62,673 bases of DNA from Catenulisporales bacterium (GCA_019510485.1 JAEKKI010000162.1:1-62673); one strand, 5' to 3'; positions 1-9,109 are shown, numbered from the stretch's first letter. Notes: generated by a model not told the origin, from the sequence alone. Numbers and translations are program-made.

Positions 1-1514
1 ACCCCGATCACCGCCGCGTCGTAGACCGCCGGGTGCTCGCGCAGCACGTCCTCGACCTCTGAGGGGTAGATCGAGAAGCCCGAGGCGATCACCACGTCCC
101 GCTTGCGGTCGATGAGCGTCACGAACCCGTCCGGGGACATCACCCCGATGTCGCCGGTGTAGAGCCACCCGTTGCGCAGCGCCTCCCGCGTCTCGTCCTC
201 CTGGTTCCAGTAGCCCTGGAACAGCTGCGGCCCGAACACCACCAGCTCGCCGGCCGCGCCGATCGGCAGCACCCGGTCCTGGCGGAACTCGTCCACGATC
301 TTCACGTGCGTGTTCGGGAACGGCAGCCCGATGGTGCCGGGGCGGGAGTTGGCGTTCAGCGGATTGGCCAGCGTCACCGGCGAGGACTCGGTCATGCCGT
401 AGCCCTCCACCAGCCGGCCGCCGGTCGCGGCCTGGAAGGCGTCGATGGTGTCCATCGGCAGCCGCATCGCCCCGGAGATGCAGGTGCGGATGGAGCGCAG
501 ATCGTATTTGCCGATCTTGGGATGCTCCAGCAGCTTGCTGTAGATCGGCGGCACACCGGGGAACACCGTGGGCCGCTCGTGCTTGACCGCGTCCAGCACC
601 AACTCCGGATCGAACGTCGGCAGCAGCACCAGCGTCCCGGCCAGCAGCACGCCGGTGACCACGCACAGCATCAGGCCATAGACATGGAACAGCGGCAGCA
701 CGCACAGCACCGACTCCTTGCCGGGCCGGGCGTTCGGGTCCCAGGCCCGCACCTGGTGCGCGTTGGCGACCAGATTGCGGTGCGTCAGCATCGCCCCCTT
801 GGGCCGGCCGGTGGTGCCGCCGGTGTACTGCAGTACCGCCAGGTCGCGCGCCGGATCCACCGTCACCTGCTCCACCGGACCGGGCGAGGTGGCCAGCAGC
901 TCCGTATACGGGATCGCGCGCGCCCCCGGCGGCAGCGGCGTGATGAGCCGCTCCCGCTTCTCCCGCGCCGCGCCGACCGGCAGGTCCAGCAGCTTGCGCT
1001 TGAGCGCCGGCAGGAAATCGGCCAGACACACCGAGACGACGTGCTCCAGCGCGGTGCCCGGCCGCGCCGCGTCCAGCGTGGCGTAGGCGCCGTCGAAGAC
1101 GATCGCGACCTTGGCGCCCGAATCCGTCAGCTGGTGCCGCAGCTCGGAGTCCGTGTAGAGGGGGTTGCACGCGACCACGATGGCGCCCAGGCGCAGGATG
1201 GCGAAGAACGCGGTGACCGCGGCCGGGCAGTTCGGCAGCACCAGCGCCACCCGGTCGCCCCGGGCCACCCCCATCGCCCGCAATGCCCCGGCTAAGCGGT
1301 CCACATCGTGGAGCAGCTCCCGGTAGGTGGTCTTGCGCCCGAAGAAAACCAGTGCGGTCCGGCCGCCGAAGTTCTCGGCCGCGTCGTCTAGCAGGCTGCT
1401 GACAGGGACCGAAGGGATCGTCACGTCTGTGGGCACTCCGGCGGCGTAGAACTTCAACCACGGCCGGTCCGCGTATGGATCCGGACTGAGTGGTGATGGT
1501 GTCGGATCGCTCAC
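1..1514 (-). CDS. Long-chain fatty acid / aryl acyl-CoA ligase (AMP-forming), 3' end outside window
   Basis: An ATP-dependent acyl-CoA synthetase of the ANL superfamily, which adenylates a carboxylic acid and transfers it to CoA. About 504 residues are visible from a GTG start reading VSDPTPSPLSPDPY. The AMP-binding loop YTGGTTGRPKGA, the GYGMTESSP motif and YTGDIG near the C-terminal hinge are all intact, so the visible part should be active. The stop codon and last part of the C-terminal lid domain lie beyond base 1. The class resembles FadD or 4-coumarate ligases, and substrate cannot be read from sequence. It is divergent from the reductase gene at 1641 with a 126-bp shared upstream region. 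Confidence 0.9.
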   Translation of the reverse strand, partial: MSDPTPSPLSPDPYADRPWLKFYAAGVPTDVTIPSVPVSSLLDDAAENFGGRTALVFFGRKTTYRELLHDVDRLAGALRAMGVARGDRVALVLPNCPAAVTAFFAILRLGAIVVACNPLYTDSELRHQLTDSGAKVAIVFDGAYATLDAARPGTALEHVVSVCLADFLPALKRKLLDLPVGAAREKRERLITPLPPGARAIPYTELLATSPGPVEQVTVDPARDLAVLQYTGGTTGRPKGAMLTHRNLVANAHQVRAWDPNARPGKESVLCVLPLFHVYGLMLCVVTGVLLAGTLVLLPTFDPELVLDAVKHERPTVFPGVPPIYSKLLEHPKIGKYDLRSIRTCISGAMRLPMDTIDAFQAATGGRLVEGYGMTESSPVTLANPLNANSRPGTIGLPFPNTHVKIVDEFRQDRVLPIGAAGELVVFGPQLFQGYWNQEDETREALRNGWLYTGDIGVMSPDGFVTLIDRKRDVVIASGFSIYPSEVEDVLREHPAVYDAAVIG

Positions 1515-1640
1515 AACGGGAGTCAAACACGTATCGGTTTTCTTGTCAGTAGATGAGCCGGACACAAGATCGCAAAATCGCCGTTCTCCGGATCTTTGAG
1601 AGCTCTTCACACAGCGGCCATCCCCGCTACAGTCCGAAGA

Positions 1641-2660
1641 ATGCGCTACATCATCATCGGCGCCGGCGCGGTCGGCGGCAGCATCGGCGGGCGGCTGGCC
1701 CAGGCCGGGCACGAAGTGGTCCTGGTCGCGCGCGGCGCTCACCTGGACACGCTGAAGCGGGACGGCCTGCGGCTGCTCACCCCGGACGGCGAACACCGGC
1801 TCGCGATCCCGGCCGTCGCCGGCCCGGCCGAACTCGGCGAGCTGCGCCCCGACGACGTCCTCGTGCTCTGCGTCAAGTCCCAGGACACCGCCGACGTGCT
1901 GCGGCAGTGGGCCGGCGTCCCGGTGGCCGGCGCAAACGCTTCCGCCTCGGAGCTGATCCCGGTGGTCTGCGCGCAGAACGGCGTGGAGAACGAGCGCGCG
2001 GCGCTGCGCCTGTTCCAGCACGTCTACGGGCTCTGCGTCTGGCTGCCGTCGCAGCACCTGGAACCCGGCGTCGTCGCCGCGCACTGCACACCGAGGTCCG
2101 GCATCCTCACCGTCGGCCGCTTCCCCGACGGCATCGACGACTGCGTCAAGCAGATCGGCCAGGACCTGGCGGAGAGCAGCTTCGACGCCCCGGTGGTCGA
2201 CGACGTGATGCGCTGGAAGTACGGCAAGCTGCTGAACAACCTCGGCAACGCCTTCGAGGTGGTGTCGGACCTGACGGCCGACGAGGACCTCGCCGAACGC
2301 CTCGTCGAGGCCGCCCAGGACGAAGGCCGCCGCGCTCTCAACGCCGCCGGCATCCCCTTCGTCGGACCGGCCGAGCGCCGTGCCGTGCAGGGCGGCCGCA
2401 TGGACTTCGCCGAGATCCCCGGCGCGCCCCGCGGCGGCGGCTCCAGCTGGCAGAGCCTGGCCCGCGGCACCGGCTCGGTCGAGACCGACTACCTGTCCGG
2501 GGAGATCGTGCTCATCGGCCGCGCCCGAGGCGTGCCGACCCCGGTCAATGCCCTGATGCAGCGGCTGAGCGCGCAGTTCGTCGCCGAGGGACGCCCGCCG
2601 GGGAGCCTGCCGCTCACGGAGCTGGCCGAACTGGTGGAGCGCGCCCAGCAGGCCGGCTAA
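1641..2660 (+). CDS. 2-dehydropantoate 2-reductase family protein (ApbA/PanE-like)
   Basis: 339-residue NADPH-dependent ketopantoate-reductase-like protein. The first residues MRYIIIGAGAVGG form a classical Rossmann nucleotide loop, and MRWKYGKLLNNLGNA matches the family's catalytic lysine helix and the start of the C-terminal domain. The ATG at 1641 is chosen because the Rossmann strand begins there; an in-frame ATG 45 nt upstream has no family support. True PanE acts in pantothenate synthesis, but actinobacteria carry several paralogs and this copy has no pan neighbours, so the substrate is open. Its stop overlaps the stop of the convergent thiolase gene by 3 nt. Confidence 0.85.
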   Translation: MRYIIIGAGAVGGSIGGRLAQAGHEVVLVARGAHLDTLKRDGLRLLTPDGEHRLAIPAVAGPAELGELRPDDVLVLCVKSQDTADVLRQWAGVPVAGANASASELIPVVCAQNGVENERAALRLFQHVYGLCVWLPSQHLEPGVVAAHCTPRSGILTVGRFPDGIDDCVKQIGQDLAESSFDAPVVDDVMRWKYGKLLNNLGNAFEVVSDLTADEDLAERLVEAAQDEGRRALNAAGIPFVGPAERRAVQGGRMDFAEIPGAPRGGGSSWQSLARGTGSVETDYLSGEIVLIGRARGVPTPVNALMQRLSAQFVAEGRPPGSLPLTELAELVERAQQAG

Positions 2661-3853
2661 GCGCGCCCGACCACCACGGCCGCCCCGTGCCCGAACAACC
2701 CCTGGTTCACCGCGACGCCGACGCGCGCCCCTTGCACCTGGCGCGCGCCGGCGTCGCCGCGCAGCTGCCAGGTCAGCTCGCAGACCTGCGCGATCGCCTG
2801 CGCGGGGACGGCCTCGCCGAAGGAGCTCAGGCCGCCGCTGGGGTTGACCGGGACGCGGCCGCCGAGGGCGGTGACGCCGTCGTGCAGCAGCTTCTCGGCC
2901 TCGCCGGCCGCGCACAGGCCGATCTCCTCGTACCAGTCCAGCTCCATCGCGGTGGTCAGGTCGTAGACCTCTGCGACGTCCACGTCCTCGGGACCGACGC
3001 CGGCCGCTTCGTAGGCGGTGTGCGCGAGCGACTCCCGGAACGTGCGCCCGCCCGGCACGGTCAAGGCCGCAGAATCCGAAGCCAAATACGGGAAATCCGG
3101 AATAGTTCTCGGATACTCCGGTGTGAGCGTCGAAATCGCGCGGACACGGACCGCGTCCTTGTTCATCCGGCGCGCGAATTCCTCCGACGCCAGAACCACC
3201 GCCGCCGCGCCGTCACTGGTCGCGCAGATCTGCAACAAGCGCAGCGGATCACTCACCATCGGCGAGTTGAGGACGGTCTCGGCGTCCACCGCGGTCCGGA
3301 AACGCGCGTATGTATTCAGCGAACCGGCACGCGCGTTCTTTACCTTCACCGCCGCGAAATCCGCCTCTGTCGACCCCCGCAACGCCATCCGCCGCCGCGC
3401 GTAGAGGCCGAAATACGCCGGGTTCGTGGCCCCGAGCAGCCGGAACCGCAGCCAGTCCGGGTCGTCGGGGCGGTCGCCGCCCACCGGTGCGAAGAATCCC
3501 TTAGCGGTGGTATCGGCGCCGACAACCAAAACCACGTCCGCCAGCCCGGCCAAAATGTGCGCGCGAGCCGTGGCAAGCGCCTGGGCACCGGTCGCGCACG
3601 CCGCATAGCAACTCGCCACCGGCGCGCCCTGCCAGCCCAGCGCCTGCGAAAGCGCCGCGCCGGCGACGAAGCCGGGATAGCCGTTGCGGATCGTCTCCCC
3701 GCCGACCACCAGCTGAACCTCCCGCCAGCCGACACCGGCATCGGCCAGGGCGGCGCGGGCGGCGACCGAGGCGTATTCGAGGAATGATCTGCCCTCGGCG
3801 CCCCAGGGATGCATGCCGACGCCCAGGACGGCGACGGAGTCCGGCAGGCTCAT
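2657..3853 (-). CDS. Thiolase-like acetyl-CoA acetyltransferase / lipid-transfer (SCP-x/Ltp) protein
   Basis: 398-residue thiolase-fold protein beginning MSLPDSVAVLGVGMHPWG. The nucleophile region SCYAACATGAQAL supplies the expected active cysteine. NPSGGLSSFGEA and NQGLFGHGAAVVV correspond to the later glycine-rich and histidine loops, in the SCP-x/Ltp form (GHG) rather than the biosynthetic CxG thiolase form. Such proteins catalyse CoA-dependent C-C cleavage or aldol steps in steroid or lipid side-chain degradation, usually as a complex with a DUF35 protein. Its ATG overlaps the TGA of the upstream DUF35 reading frame (ATGA), so the two were translationally coupled. The DUF35 partner is frameshifted here, which may weaken expression of this gene. 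Confidence 0.88.
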   Translation of the reverse strand: MSLPDSVAVLGVGMHPWGAEGRSFLEYASVAARAALADAGVGWREVQLVVGGETIRNGYPGFVAGAALSQALGWQGAPVASCYAACATGAQALATARAHILAGLADVVLVVGADTTAKGFFAPVGGDRPDDPDWLRFRLLGATNPAYFGLYARRRMALRGSTEADFAAVKVKNARAGSLNTYARFRTAVDAETVLNSPMVSDPLRLLQICATSDGAAAVVLASEEFARRMNKDAVRVRAISTLTPEYPRTIPDFPYLASDSAALTVPGGRTFRESLAHTAYEAAGVGPEDVDVAEVYDLTTAMELDWYEEIGLCAAGEAEKLLHDGVTALGGRVPVNPSGGLSSFGEAVPAQAIAQVCELTWQLRGDAGARQVQGARVGVAVNQGLFGHGAAVVVGRA

Positions 3854-4304
3854 GCGTGCACCGCAGCCGAGCCGGAGGTGGCGGTGGGCCGCCAATTCCA
3901 GACCCGTTCCCGTTCGCCCGTGGCGGAGACGAGGATTCCGGGCACCAGTTCCATGGCCATCCCGACCCGCAGATCGGACGTCTCGACATCCGGGGCCACC
4001 TGGCCGAGCACGATCATCCGCTCGGCTGCGCATAGGGGGAGAACTCGGTATCCGGCGGCCGCGGATACGGCGGAGGAGGGACGTAGCGGGCGTCGGTGTA
4101 GGACCAGAGCGTCCCGGTCGTGGACAGCGGGTGCGGGCGCTGCTCCAGCCCCTCGCAGTCCGGATCCGGGCAGCCGGGGAAGGCGAGCGGGGGGAAACTC
4201 AGGGCGCCGCACGTCGTGCAGCGGCCGGCCAGCAGGACGAAGCCCTCCGGACCGGAACGGAACCAGGTGCGGATCCCCGGAGCAGCCGGTACGCCGTCAG
4301 TCAT
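3850..4304 (-). pseudogene. DUF35 OB-fold / zinc-ribbon acyl-CoA-associated protein, frameshifted
   Basis: The first frame starts MTDGVPAAPGIRTWF and contains a rubredoxin-like zinc ribbon (CTTCG and CPDPDC), followed by GTLWSYTDARYVPPPPYP, all typical of DUF35. It stops at 4014 shortly after FSPYA. The frame one base different continues AAERMIVLGQVAPDVE and runs to a TGA at 3850 that overlaps the thiolase ATG. Family members normally read straight through this point with about six extra residues between the two parts. A deletion of about 22 nt near 4030 (1 mod 3) would explain both the gap and the frame change. The intact gene would bind CoA esters next to the thiolase. A sequencing error is possible. 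Confidence 0.75.
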
Positions 4305-4306
4305 GG

Positions 4307-4325
4307 ATCTGACGGTATATCAGAT
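4307..4325. promoter_or_regulatory. Palindromic operator upstream of DUF35/thiolase operon
   Basis: Perfect inverted repeat ATCTGA-CGGTATA-TCAGAT ends 2 nt before the DUF35 ATG at 4304. No ribosome binding site fits between it and the start. On the minus strand a TACCGT -10-like hexamer lies inside it, 7 nt before the ATG, so a leaderless transcript under direct operator control is plausible. Such sites are typical TetR-family targets; the regulator is not identified. Confidence 0.5.
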
Positions 4326-4542
4326 AATCCGCTCCGGGGAACGCTGTCCGCGTTCTCTATAGCGAAAGAAGGTGGCATCATTCGCGATGCCTCACCACCG
4401 GCGATCAGCGCCTGCCGGTGCCGTGATCGGCGGCTGTGTGAAGCCTGTTGCCTTGATCGGGTGGCGCTGTGCTCTCCTGCCCCGGGATGGAGTGGGGCTC
4501 CCTCCCGCCCGAGAGGCGAGGCGGTCCCAGCCGCGCCAGCGG

Positions 4543-5118
4543 CTAGTCCTCGACGCGACGGCGGCTGCCGCGCTGGTCGTCGAGCCGGCCGAGCACGCCC
4601 GGCAGCCGTTCCAGCAGGCCGACGAGCTGGTCGAACTCCTCGTCGGTGTAGGAGCGGCGCAGCGAGCGGTCCAGGGCCCGCACCCGGCGCTTGGCGGCCT
4701 CGTAGGCCTCCTTGCCCCGTGCGGTCACCTCCGCGTCGATGACGCGGCCGGCGCCCCGGCCGAACTCGCGGGTGATGTAGCCCTTGCGCTCCAAGGCCGC
4801 CACCAGCCCCACCATGGCCTGCGGTGTCACCGAGACCGAGCGGGCCAGCGTCGCCGAGGAGGCACGGCGCAGATGGACCAGCGCCTGCAGGACGCCGTAC
4901 TGGGCTTCGGTGAGGTCCAGTTCGGCCAGCAGGCGCGTCATGTGCCGGGCGAGTTCACGGTCGCACATCGTGAGCAGCCACGGCAGGTAGCCCGTGGAGG
5001 GCCGGTACCGGACCGGGCGATGACCGCGGCCGGCGAGTGAACCGCCGACGGCCGGGACCAGCTCCTGGTCGTCTTCGTCCTGGAGCTCGGCGGTCTGTGC
5101 AGATGTGTGTTCTGACAC
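4543..5118 (-). CDS. MarR-family transcriptional regulator
   Basis: 191 residues from a GTG start (VSEHTS) preceded by a strong AAGGGGGGA ribosome site 9 nt upstream; a longer in-frame start exists at 5190 but lacks a site. The winged-helix region runs from about ELDLTEAQYGVLQALVHL through the recognition helix SVTPQAMVGLVAALERKG to the wing TREFGRGAGRVIDAEVT, matching MarR proteins. The N-terminal 45 residues are an unstructured, actinobacterial-type extension. It is a dimeric DNA-binding repressor that usually answers phenolic or oxidative ligands. It sits 238 bp upstream of the DUF35/thiolase operon on the same strand, so co-regulation is possible but unproven. Confidence 0.88.
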   Translation of the reverse strand: MSEHTSAQTAELQDEDDQELVPAVGGSLAGRGHRPVRYRPSTGYLPWLLTMCDRELARHMTRLLAELDLTEAQYGVLQALVHLRRASSATLARSVSVTPQAMVGLVAALERKGYITREFGRGAGRVIDAEVTARGKEAYEAAKRRVRALDRSLRRSYTDEEFDQLVGLLERLPGVLGRLDDQRGSRRRVED

Positions 5119-5739
5119 GGCGGGTGTTCCCCCCTTGCGTGTTGGTGCCATTCCGTGCCGCGTTCCCGCCAACGCGGTGACAGCGCTCATGTTGCGCGTC
5201 GAGTGGAATGGACTTGTTCAAGCCCATCATATTCACGGAATGGGGAGGAGGACAGCGGGTCAGCGCTGTAGATCTGTGTACGCAGATTTACGGATGTTGA
5301 GTTCCGGGCCGCCGCGCTATGCGGGCGCGAGGGAACGACCCACGGCCCGGCCTGCACGGCCGGGCGCGTCGCGACAGTGTCCTGCGGCACTGGGCAGCGC
5401 AGGAAGGGGGGAGGAAGGTGTCGCGCGGGGGGTGTGAGGTTGTACGGTCGAGCAAGCGGGGGGACGAGCGGGTGCAGAAGCTGAGCGCTCCACCCGCGCT
5501 GCCGGATCACCTGGGGGGAGAGGGAGACAGGGCGCGGGTGGAGCGGTTTCGTACTCGGCGACACCGTGCGGGCTGGTGCGGTGGGTCGGCCGGTCCTGCA
5601 TCACTGAGGCTACCGCTTGGACACGCTGAGTTGATGATCATGGGCCAGTTCTTGAACCAGACTTTGCCCTTTCTTGGTGAAACCCCCCTGGCCCGTGCCG
5701 CCTGCCTGGGCCGGTGAGCTGATCGCCTATGGTTCTCTC
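5119..5739. other. Intergenic region, 621 bp, no supported gene
   Basis: Several frames are open here only because of GC bias; none has a ribosome site or recognisable protein. The stretch must contain the promoters of the MarR gene (minus) and of the phosphatidyltransferase gene (plus). One clear element is the inverted repeat at 5272-5287. I see no tRNA or terminator. Confidence 0.6.
5272..5287. promoter_or_regulatory. Inverted repeat, possible MarR operator
   Basis: ATCTG-TGTACG-CAGAT, 5-bp perfect arms with a 6-bp spacer, about 155 bp upstream of the MarR start. The geometry fits a MarR dimer site, but the distance to the start is long. Arms this short can occur by chance. Confidence 0.3.
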
Positions 5740-6615
5740 GTGACACGGAGCAGGGCGGGCGGCTACGACGACGGGGACGACGCCTACGACGAGTCGTACG
5801 GGTACCGGTATCCGTCCCCCGACGACGACGCCACGATCGACGTGCGCTCCCTGGGCGGAGGCGGATACGAAGAGTACGACGACGGTTACGGCGGGGCTGA
5901 CTACGACGACACCGAGTACGCCGACGAGTACCAGGCCGAATACGACGACGAGTACGAAGCCGAATACGAGCCCGGGTATGAGAACGGGGACGAGACCGAG
6001 CTGACCGAGGACGGCCTGCCGGTCTCCAACCGCATCTTCACCGTCCCGAACCTGATCAGCATGGCCCGGCTGGCCGGCGTGCCGCTGTTCCTGGCCCTGA
6101 TCCTGTCTCCGTACTACGGCGGCCCCAAGTACGACGTGCAGGCCCTGGTGATCCTGGCGCTGTCCGGCTTCTCCGACTGGCTCGACGGCAAGCTGGCCCG
6201 GCGCTGGAACCAGATGAGCAGGTTCGGCGCGATGATCGACCCGCTGGCCGACCGGCTCTACATCCTGGCCACCCTGGTCGGGCTGACGATGCGGCACATC
6301 ATCCCGCTGTGGCTGCCGGCCGTGCTGATCGGCCGCGACCTGGCGATGCTGGTGTTCATCACGCCGCGGCTGCGCAAGGCCGGCTACGGCGTGGCGCTGC
6401 CGGTGCACTTCCTGGGCAAGGCCGCGACCTTCAACCTGCTGTACGCCTTCCCGCTGCTGCTGCTCGGGCAGCTCGGCGAGAAGCACAGCCACCTGACGGA
6501 CATCGGCAACATCTTCGGCTGGGCGTTCGTCGGCTGGGGCACGGCGCTGTATCTGCTGGCCGGCGGGATGTACTTCGTGCAGGCTCGGCAGGTGACGCGC
6601 GGTACCGGGCGCTGA
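5740..6615 (+). CDS. CDP-alcohol phosphatidyltransferase (PgsA-like) with acidic N-terminal extension
   Basis: Membrane enzyme that transfers a phosphatidyl group from CDP-diacylglycerol to an alcohol. The diagnostic metal-binding signature is complete: DGKLARRW followed by GAMIDPLADR. Several hydrophobic segments follow, and the final stretch reads VGWGTALYLLAGGMYFVQA. The family is usually about 200 residues; here the first 95 residues are an Asp/Glu/Tyr/Gly-rich tail before FTVPNLISMARL, the usual family start. The GTG at 5740 (VTRSRAGGYDD) is preferred. The position corresponds to mycobacterial pgsA2 (Rv1822), and the neighbours match Rv1823 onwards. The exact alcohol (glycerol-3-phosphate or other) is not determined. 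Confidence 0.85.
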   Translation: MTRSRAGGYDDGDDAYDESYGYRYPSPDDDATIDVRSLGGGGYEEYDDGYGGADYDDTEYADEYQAEYDDEYEAEYEPGYENGDETELTEDGLPVSNRIFTVPNLISMARLAGVPLFLALILSPYYGGPKYDVQALVILALSGFSDWLDGKLARRWNQMSRFGAMIDPLADRLYILATLVGLTMRHIIPLWLPAVLIGRDLAMLVFITPRLRKAGYGVALPVHFLGKAATFNLLYAFPLLLLGQLGEKHSHLTDIGNIFGWAFVGWGTALYLLAGGMYFVQARQVTRGTGR

Positions 6616-6644
6616 AGACATCGTCAATGCGGTTCCATGCCAGG

Positions 6645-7553
6645 ATGTCCCCCATGCCGCCCACGCCGCCAGCCGCAGCGAAAGGCCCGCAGCGTCCCCC
6701 TAACGGTCAGCGCCGCGACGCGTCCATGTCGCTGCTGACCGGTCTGCTGAGCCAGACCCTGGACCCCGGCTACGCCGAGGCCGCCGCGCGGCGTGCGGCG
6801 CGGGGCGAGGTGACCGAGCACGGGCACTGGACCCGGCGCGTGTCGCCGACCGTGCTGCTCGGCGTGGCGGCGGTCGCGCTGGTGCTGGTGGTCGCCGCGA
6901 TCCAGACCCGGCGGGAGGCGCCGCAGGTGGAGCGGGAGCGCAAACAGCTGATCTCCCGGGTGCAGAGCGTGGAGCGCAAGAACTCCGTCGACGAGGATCA
7001 GATCGCGGACGTGCGCGCGCAGTTGCAGGCCGCGCAGGCCGCGGCGCTGGGGCCGTCCACGGAGCAGGGCAAGGCGTTCGCGGCGCTGTCGGTGTCCACC
7101 GGCGCGGTGCCGGTGACCGGCCCGGGGCTGGAGGTGGTGCTCGGCGACGCCGCCGGGGCCGACAACGCCGCCGGCGGCGACCCGCGCCAGCAGGGCGGCA
7201 GCGACCTGAGCCGAGTACAGGACCTGGACCTGCAACACGCGGTGAACGGACTCTGGGTCGCCGGCGCCGAGGCGGTGGCGATCAACGGACAGCGGCTCAC
7301 CTCGCTGTCGGCGATCCGGACCGCGGGCTCGGCGATCCTCGTGGACTTCCGGCCGCTGTCGCCGCCGTACACGCTGCTGGCGATCGGCGATCCCAAGTCC
7401 CTGGCGGCGAAATTCGCCGACAGCGCGGAGGGCAAGTACCTGTTCGGGGTGAAGTCGCAGTGGGGCATCCGGTTCGACACCAGCACCAAGGACCATCTGA
7501 CGCTGCCGGCGGCGGCGCAGCTGTCGGTCACGGCGGCGGTGCCGGTGCCATGA
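6645..7553 (+). CDS. DUF881 family membrane-anchored protein (Rv1823-like)
   Basis: 302 residues. After a 40-residue leader the conserved MSLLTGLLSQTLDPGYAEAA segment leads into one transmembrane helix (PTVLLGVAAVALVLVVAAIQ), then a coiled-coil stretch and a DUF881 domain with the VPVTGPGLEVVLGD and GAEAVAINGQRL motifs. Members often flank the DUF1290 small basic protein and are thought to sit at the division or sporulation membrane; the biochemical role is unknown. The start could be the ATG at 6645, 6654 or even 6726. It begins 29 nt after the phosphatidyltransferase stop and is probably in the same operon. Confidence 0.85.
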   Translation: MSPMPPTPPAAAKGPQRPPNGQRRDASMSLLTGLLSQTLDPGYAEAAARRAARGEVTEHGHWTRRVSPTVLLGVAAVALVLVVAAIQTRREAPQVERERKQLISRVQSVERKNSVDEDQIADVRAQLQAAQAAALGPSTEQGKAFAALSVSTGAVPVTGPGLEVVLGDAAGADNAAGGDPRQQGGSDLSRVQDLDLQHAVNGLWVAGAEAVAINGQRLTSLSAIRTAGSAILVDFRPLSPPYTLLAIGDPKSLAAKFADSAEGKYLFGVKSQWGIRFDTSTKDHLTLPAAAQLSVTAAVPVP

Positions 7554-7647
7554 GGGCCATTGAGGGTTCGGTACGGTGGCCCCAGCACTTAAGAGGAATC
7601 AGGTCACGAGGTGACCTGTCGGGCTACGAGATGATCTGGAGGACGTC

Positions 7648-7785
7648 GTGATCGCGGCGGTCGGACTGGTGCTCGGCGTGATCGCGGGGCTGGTGTTCCA
7701 CCCCACGGTGCCCGACGGACTGGCGCCCTATCTCCCGATCGCGGTGGTGGCGGCCCTGGACGCGGTCTTCGGCGGCCACGCCTGA
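7648..7785 (+). pseudogene. sbp: DUF1290 small basic protein (Sbp), truncated to 45 residues
   Basis: The product begins VIAAVGLVLGVIAGLVF, then HPTVPDGLAPYLPIAVV and LDAVFGG, which is the first half of the small basic protein Sbp with near family-consensus sequence. The family is about 110 residues with further membrane helices; here translation ends immediately as GGHA-stop. The final HA-stop resembles the end of full-length members (RRHLF-x-A), so an in-frame loss of roughly 65 codons is a good explanation. The GTG start has a GGAGG site 4 nt upstream. It lies exactly where Rv1824 lies between two DUF881 genes. The remaining two hydrophobic stretches might still make a short membrane peptide. 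Confidence 0.75.
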
Positions 7786-7798
7786 GAAGGAGCACTCG

Positions 7799-9109
7799 GT
7801 GCAGACGCGGCCCGGGAGCGGGGCGGAGCCGGAGAAGGCCAAGGCCGAGGCCGAGGAGACAGCCGACGGCGCGGGGGAACCCGAGGAGCGAGACCCCTTC
7901 ACGCCCAAGGTGCGGCCCGAGGGTGAGGGCTCCGCGGCCGCCGACGAAGTGCCGGCGGAGGATGAGAGCGCGGCTGAGGACCGCCCGGAGCCGGATGAGC
8001 AGGCCGAGAGCGAGCCGCGGTCCGAGCGTGCGGACTCTGGTGAGCCGAGCGAGGACGTCGACAGCGAGGCCGGCGGGCAGGCAGCCGCCGATGAGGCTGT
8101 CTCCGACGCTGCCGAGGCGCCCGCTCTTCGCCGCCGCTCGGCCCCGGGCGGCCAGCCCCAGCCCACGCCGCGCGCCGCGAAGCGCCGTATCGAGCCGCAG
8201 CGTCCCCACGGCCGCCCGCCGGCCGCGCACGCCGCCTCGGACCTGGGTCCCCGGCGGCGGCCGGCGTCCGGTCCCGCCGCGCACGCCGCCGAACCCAAGC
8301 GCCGGCCGCCGTCCGAACCGAAGCCGGCTGCGGCGCCGCAGCACCCCGGACACGCCGCCGTCGCCCCCACCCCCACCCCCGCTCCCGTCTCCCTGGGCCG
8401 CAGGCGCCTGTTCGCCGCCCTCTGGCCGCCGCGCATGTCACGCAACCAGGTGGTCGTCGGCGTGCTCCTGGCGGCGCTCGGAGCGGCGCTCGCCATCCAG
8501 GTCCACGCCACCAATACCTCCGACCAGTTCCTGCGCGCGGCGCGCAGTGACGACCTGGTGCACATCCTCGACGACGTGACCGCGCGCGGTCAGCGCCTGG
8601 ACGCCGAACTGCGCGACCTGCAAACCCAGAACGCGGCGATCCAGAACAGCGCGGACAAGGCCCAGGCCGCTCTGTCGCAGGCCCAGCAGAAGGCCAGGGA
8701 CCTGCAGATCCTGGCCGGCACCGTCAAGGCCAAGGGCCCGGGCATCACCATGACCATCAACGACCCGCAGAGCCAGCTCAAAGCCGCCACCCTGCTCAAC
8801 GCCCTGGAGGAACTGCGCGCGGCCGGGGCCGAGGTGATCCAGGTCGACGACGTGCGGGTGGTGGTGTCCTCGGCGTTCGTCGACACCGGGGACGGCGGGA
8901 TCCTGCTGGACGGCCGCCGGCTGTCCCTGCCGTACGTCTTCAAGGTCATCGGCGACCCCAACACGCTCGCGCCGGCCATGCAGATCCCCGGCGGCGTGGT
9001 GGCGAACGTGAAGCAGGTGCCCGGGGCGTCCGCGTCGATCACCCCGGGCCAGGTGCTGGTGGACGCCGTCGCCGCGCAGCCGAGTCCGGACTACGCCAAG
9101 GCCGGCTGA
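7799..9109 (+). CDS. DUF881 family protein with long acidic/proline-rich N-terminus (Rv1825-like)
   Basis: 436 residues from GTG, with GAGAAGGAG upstream. Residues 1-200 are low-complexity, first Glu/Asp/Ala-rich and then Pro/Arg/Lys-rich, and presumably cytoplasmic and disordered. A single membrane helix follows ([19 protein letters not shown]), then a heptad-like coiled coil with many Gln/Ala ([13 protein letters not shown]), then the DUF881 domain ([27 protein letters not shown]). It is the second DUF881 gene of the conserved DUF881-DUF1290-DUF881 set. It starts 13 nt after the truncated sbp stop, so it shares the operon. Function is unknown; membrane and division-site association is inferred from family context. 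Confidence 0.85.
   Translation: MQTRPGSGAEPEKAKAEAEETADGAGEPEERDPFTPKVRPEGEGSAAADEVPAEDESAAEDRPEPDEQAESEPRSERADSGEPSEDVDSEAGGQAAADEAVSDAAEAPALRRRSAPGGQPQPTPRAAKRRIEPQRPHGRPPAAHAASDLGPRRRPASGPAAHAAEPKRRPPSEPKPAAAPQHPGHAAVAPTPTPAPVSLGRRRLFAALWPPRMSRNQVVVGVLLAALGAALAIQVHATNTSDQFLRAARSDDLVHILDDVTARGQRLDAELRDLQTQNAAIQNSADKAQAALSQAQQKARDLQILAGTVKAKGPGITMTINDPQSQLKAATLLNALEELRAAGAEVIQVDDVRVVVSSAFVDTGDGGILLDGRRLSLPYVFKVIGDPNTLAPAMQIPGGVVANVKQVPGASASITPGQVLVDAVAAQPSPDYAKAG

Noticed and set aside
5187-5604. Overlapping open frames between the MarR and phosphatidyltransferase genes
   Set aside because: Arg/Pro-rich translations typical of chance frames in GC-rich DNA, with no ribosome site or conserved motif.
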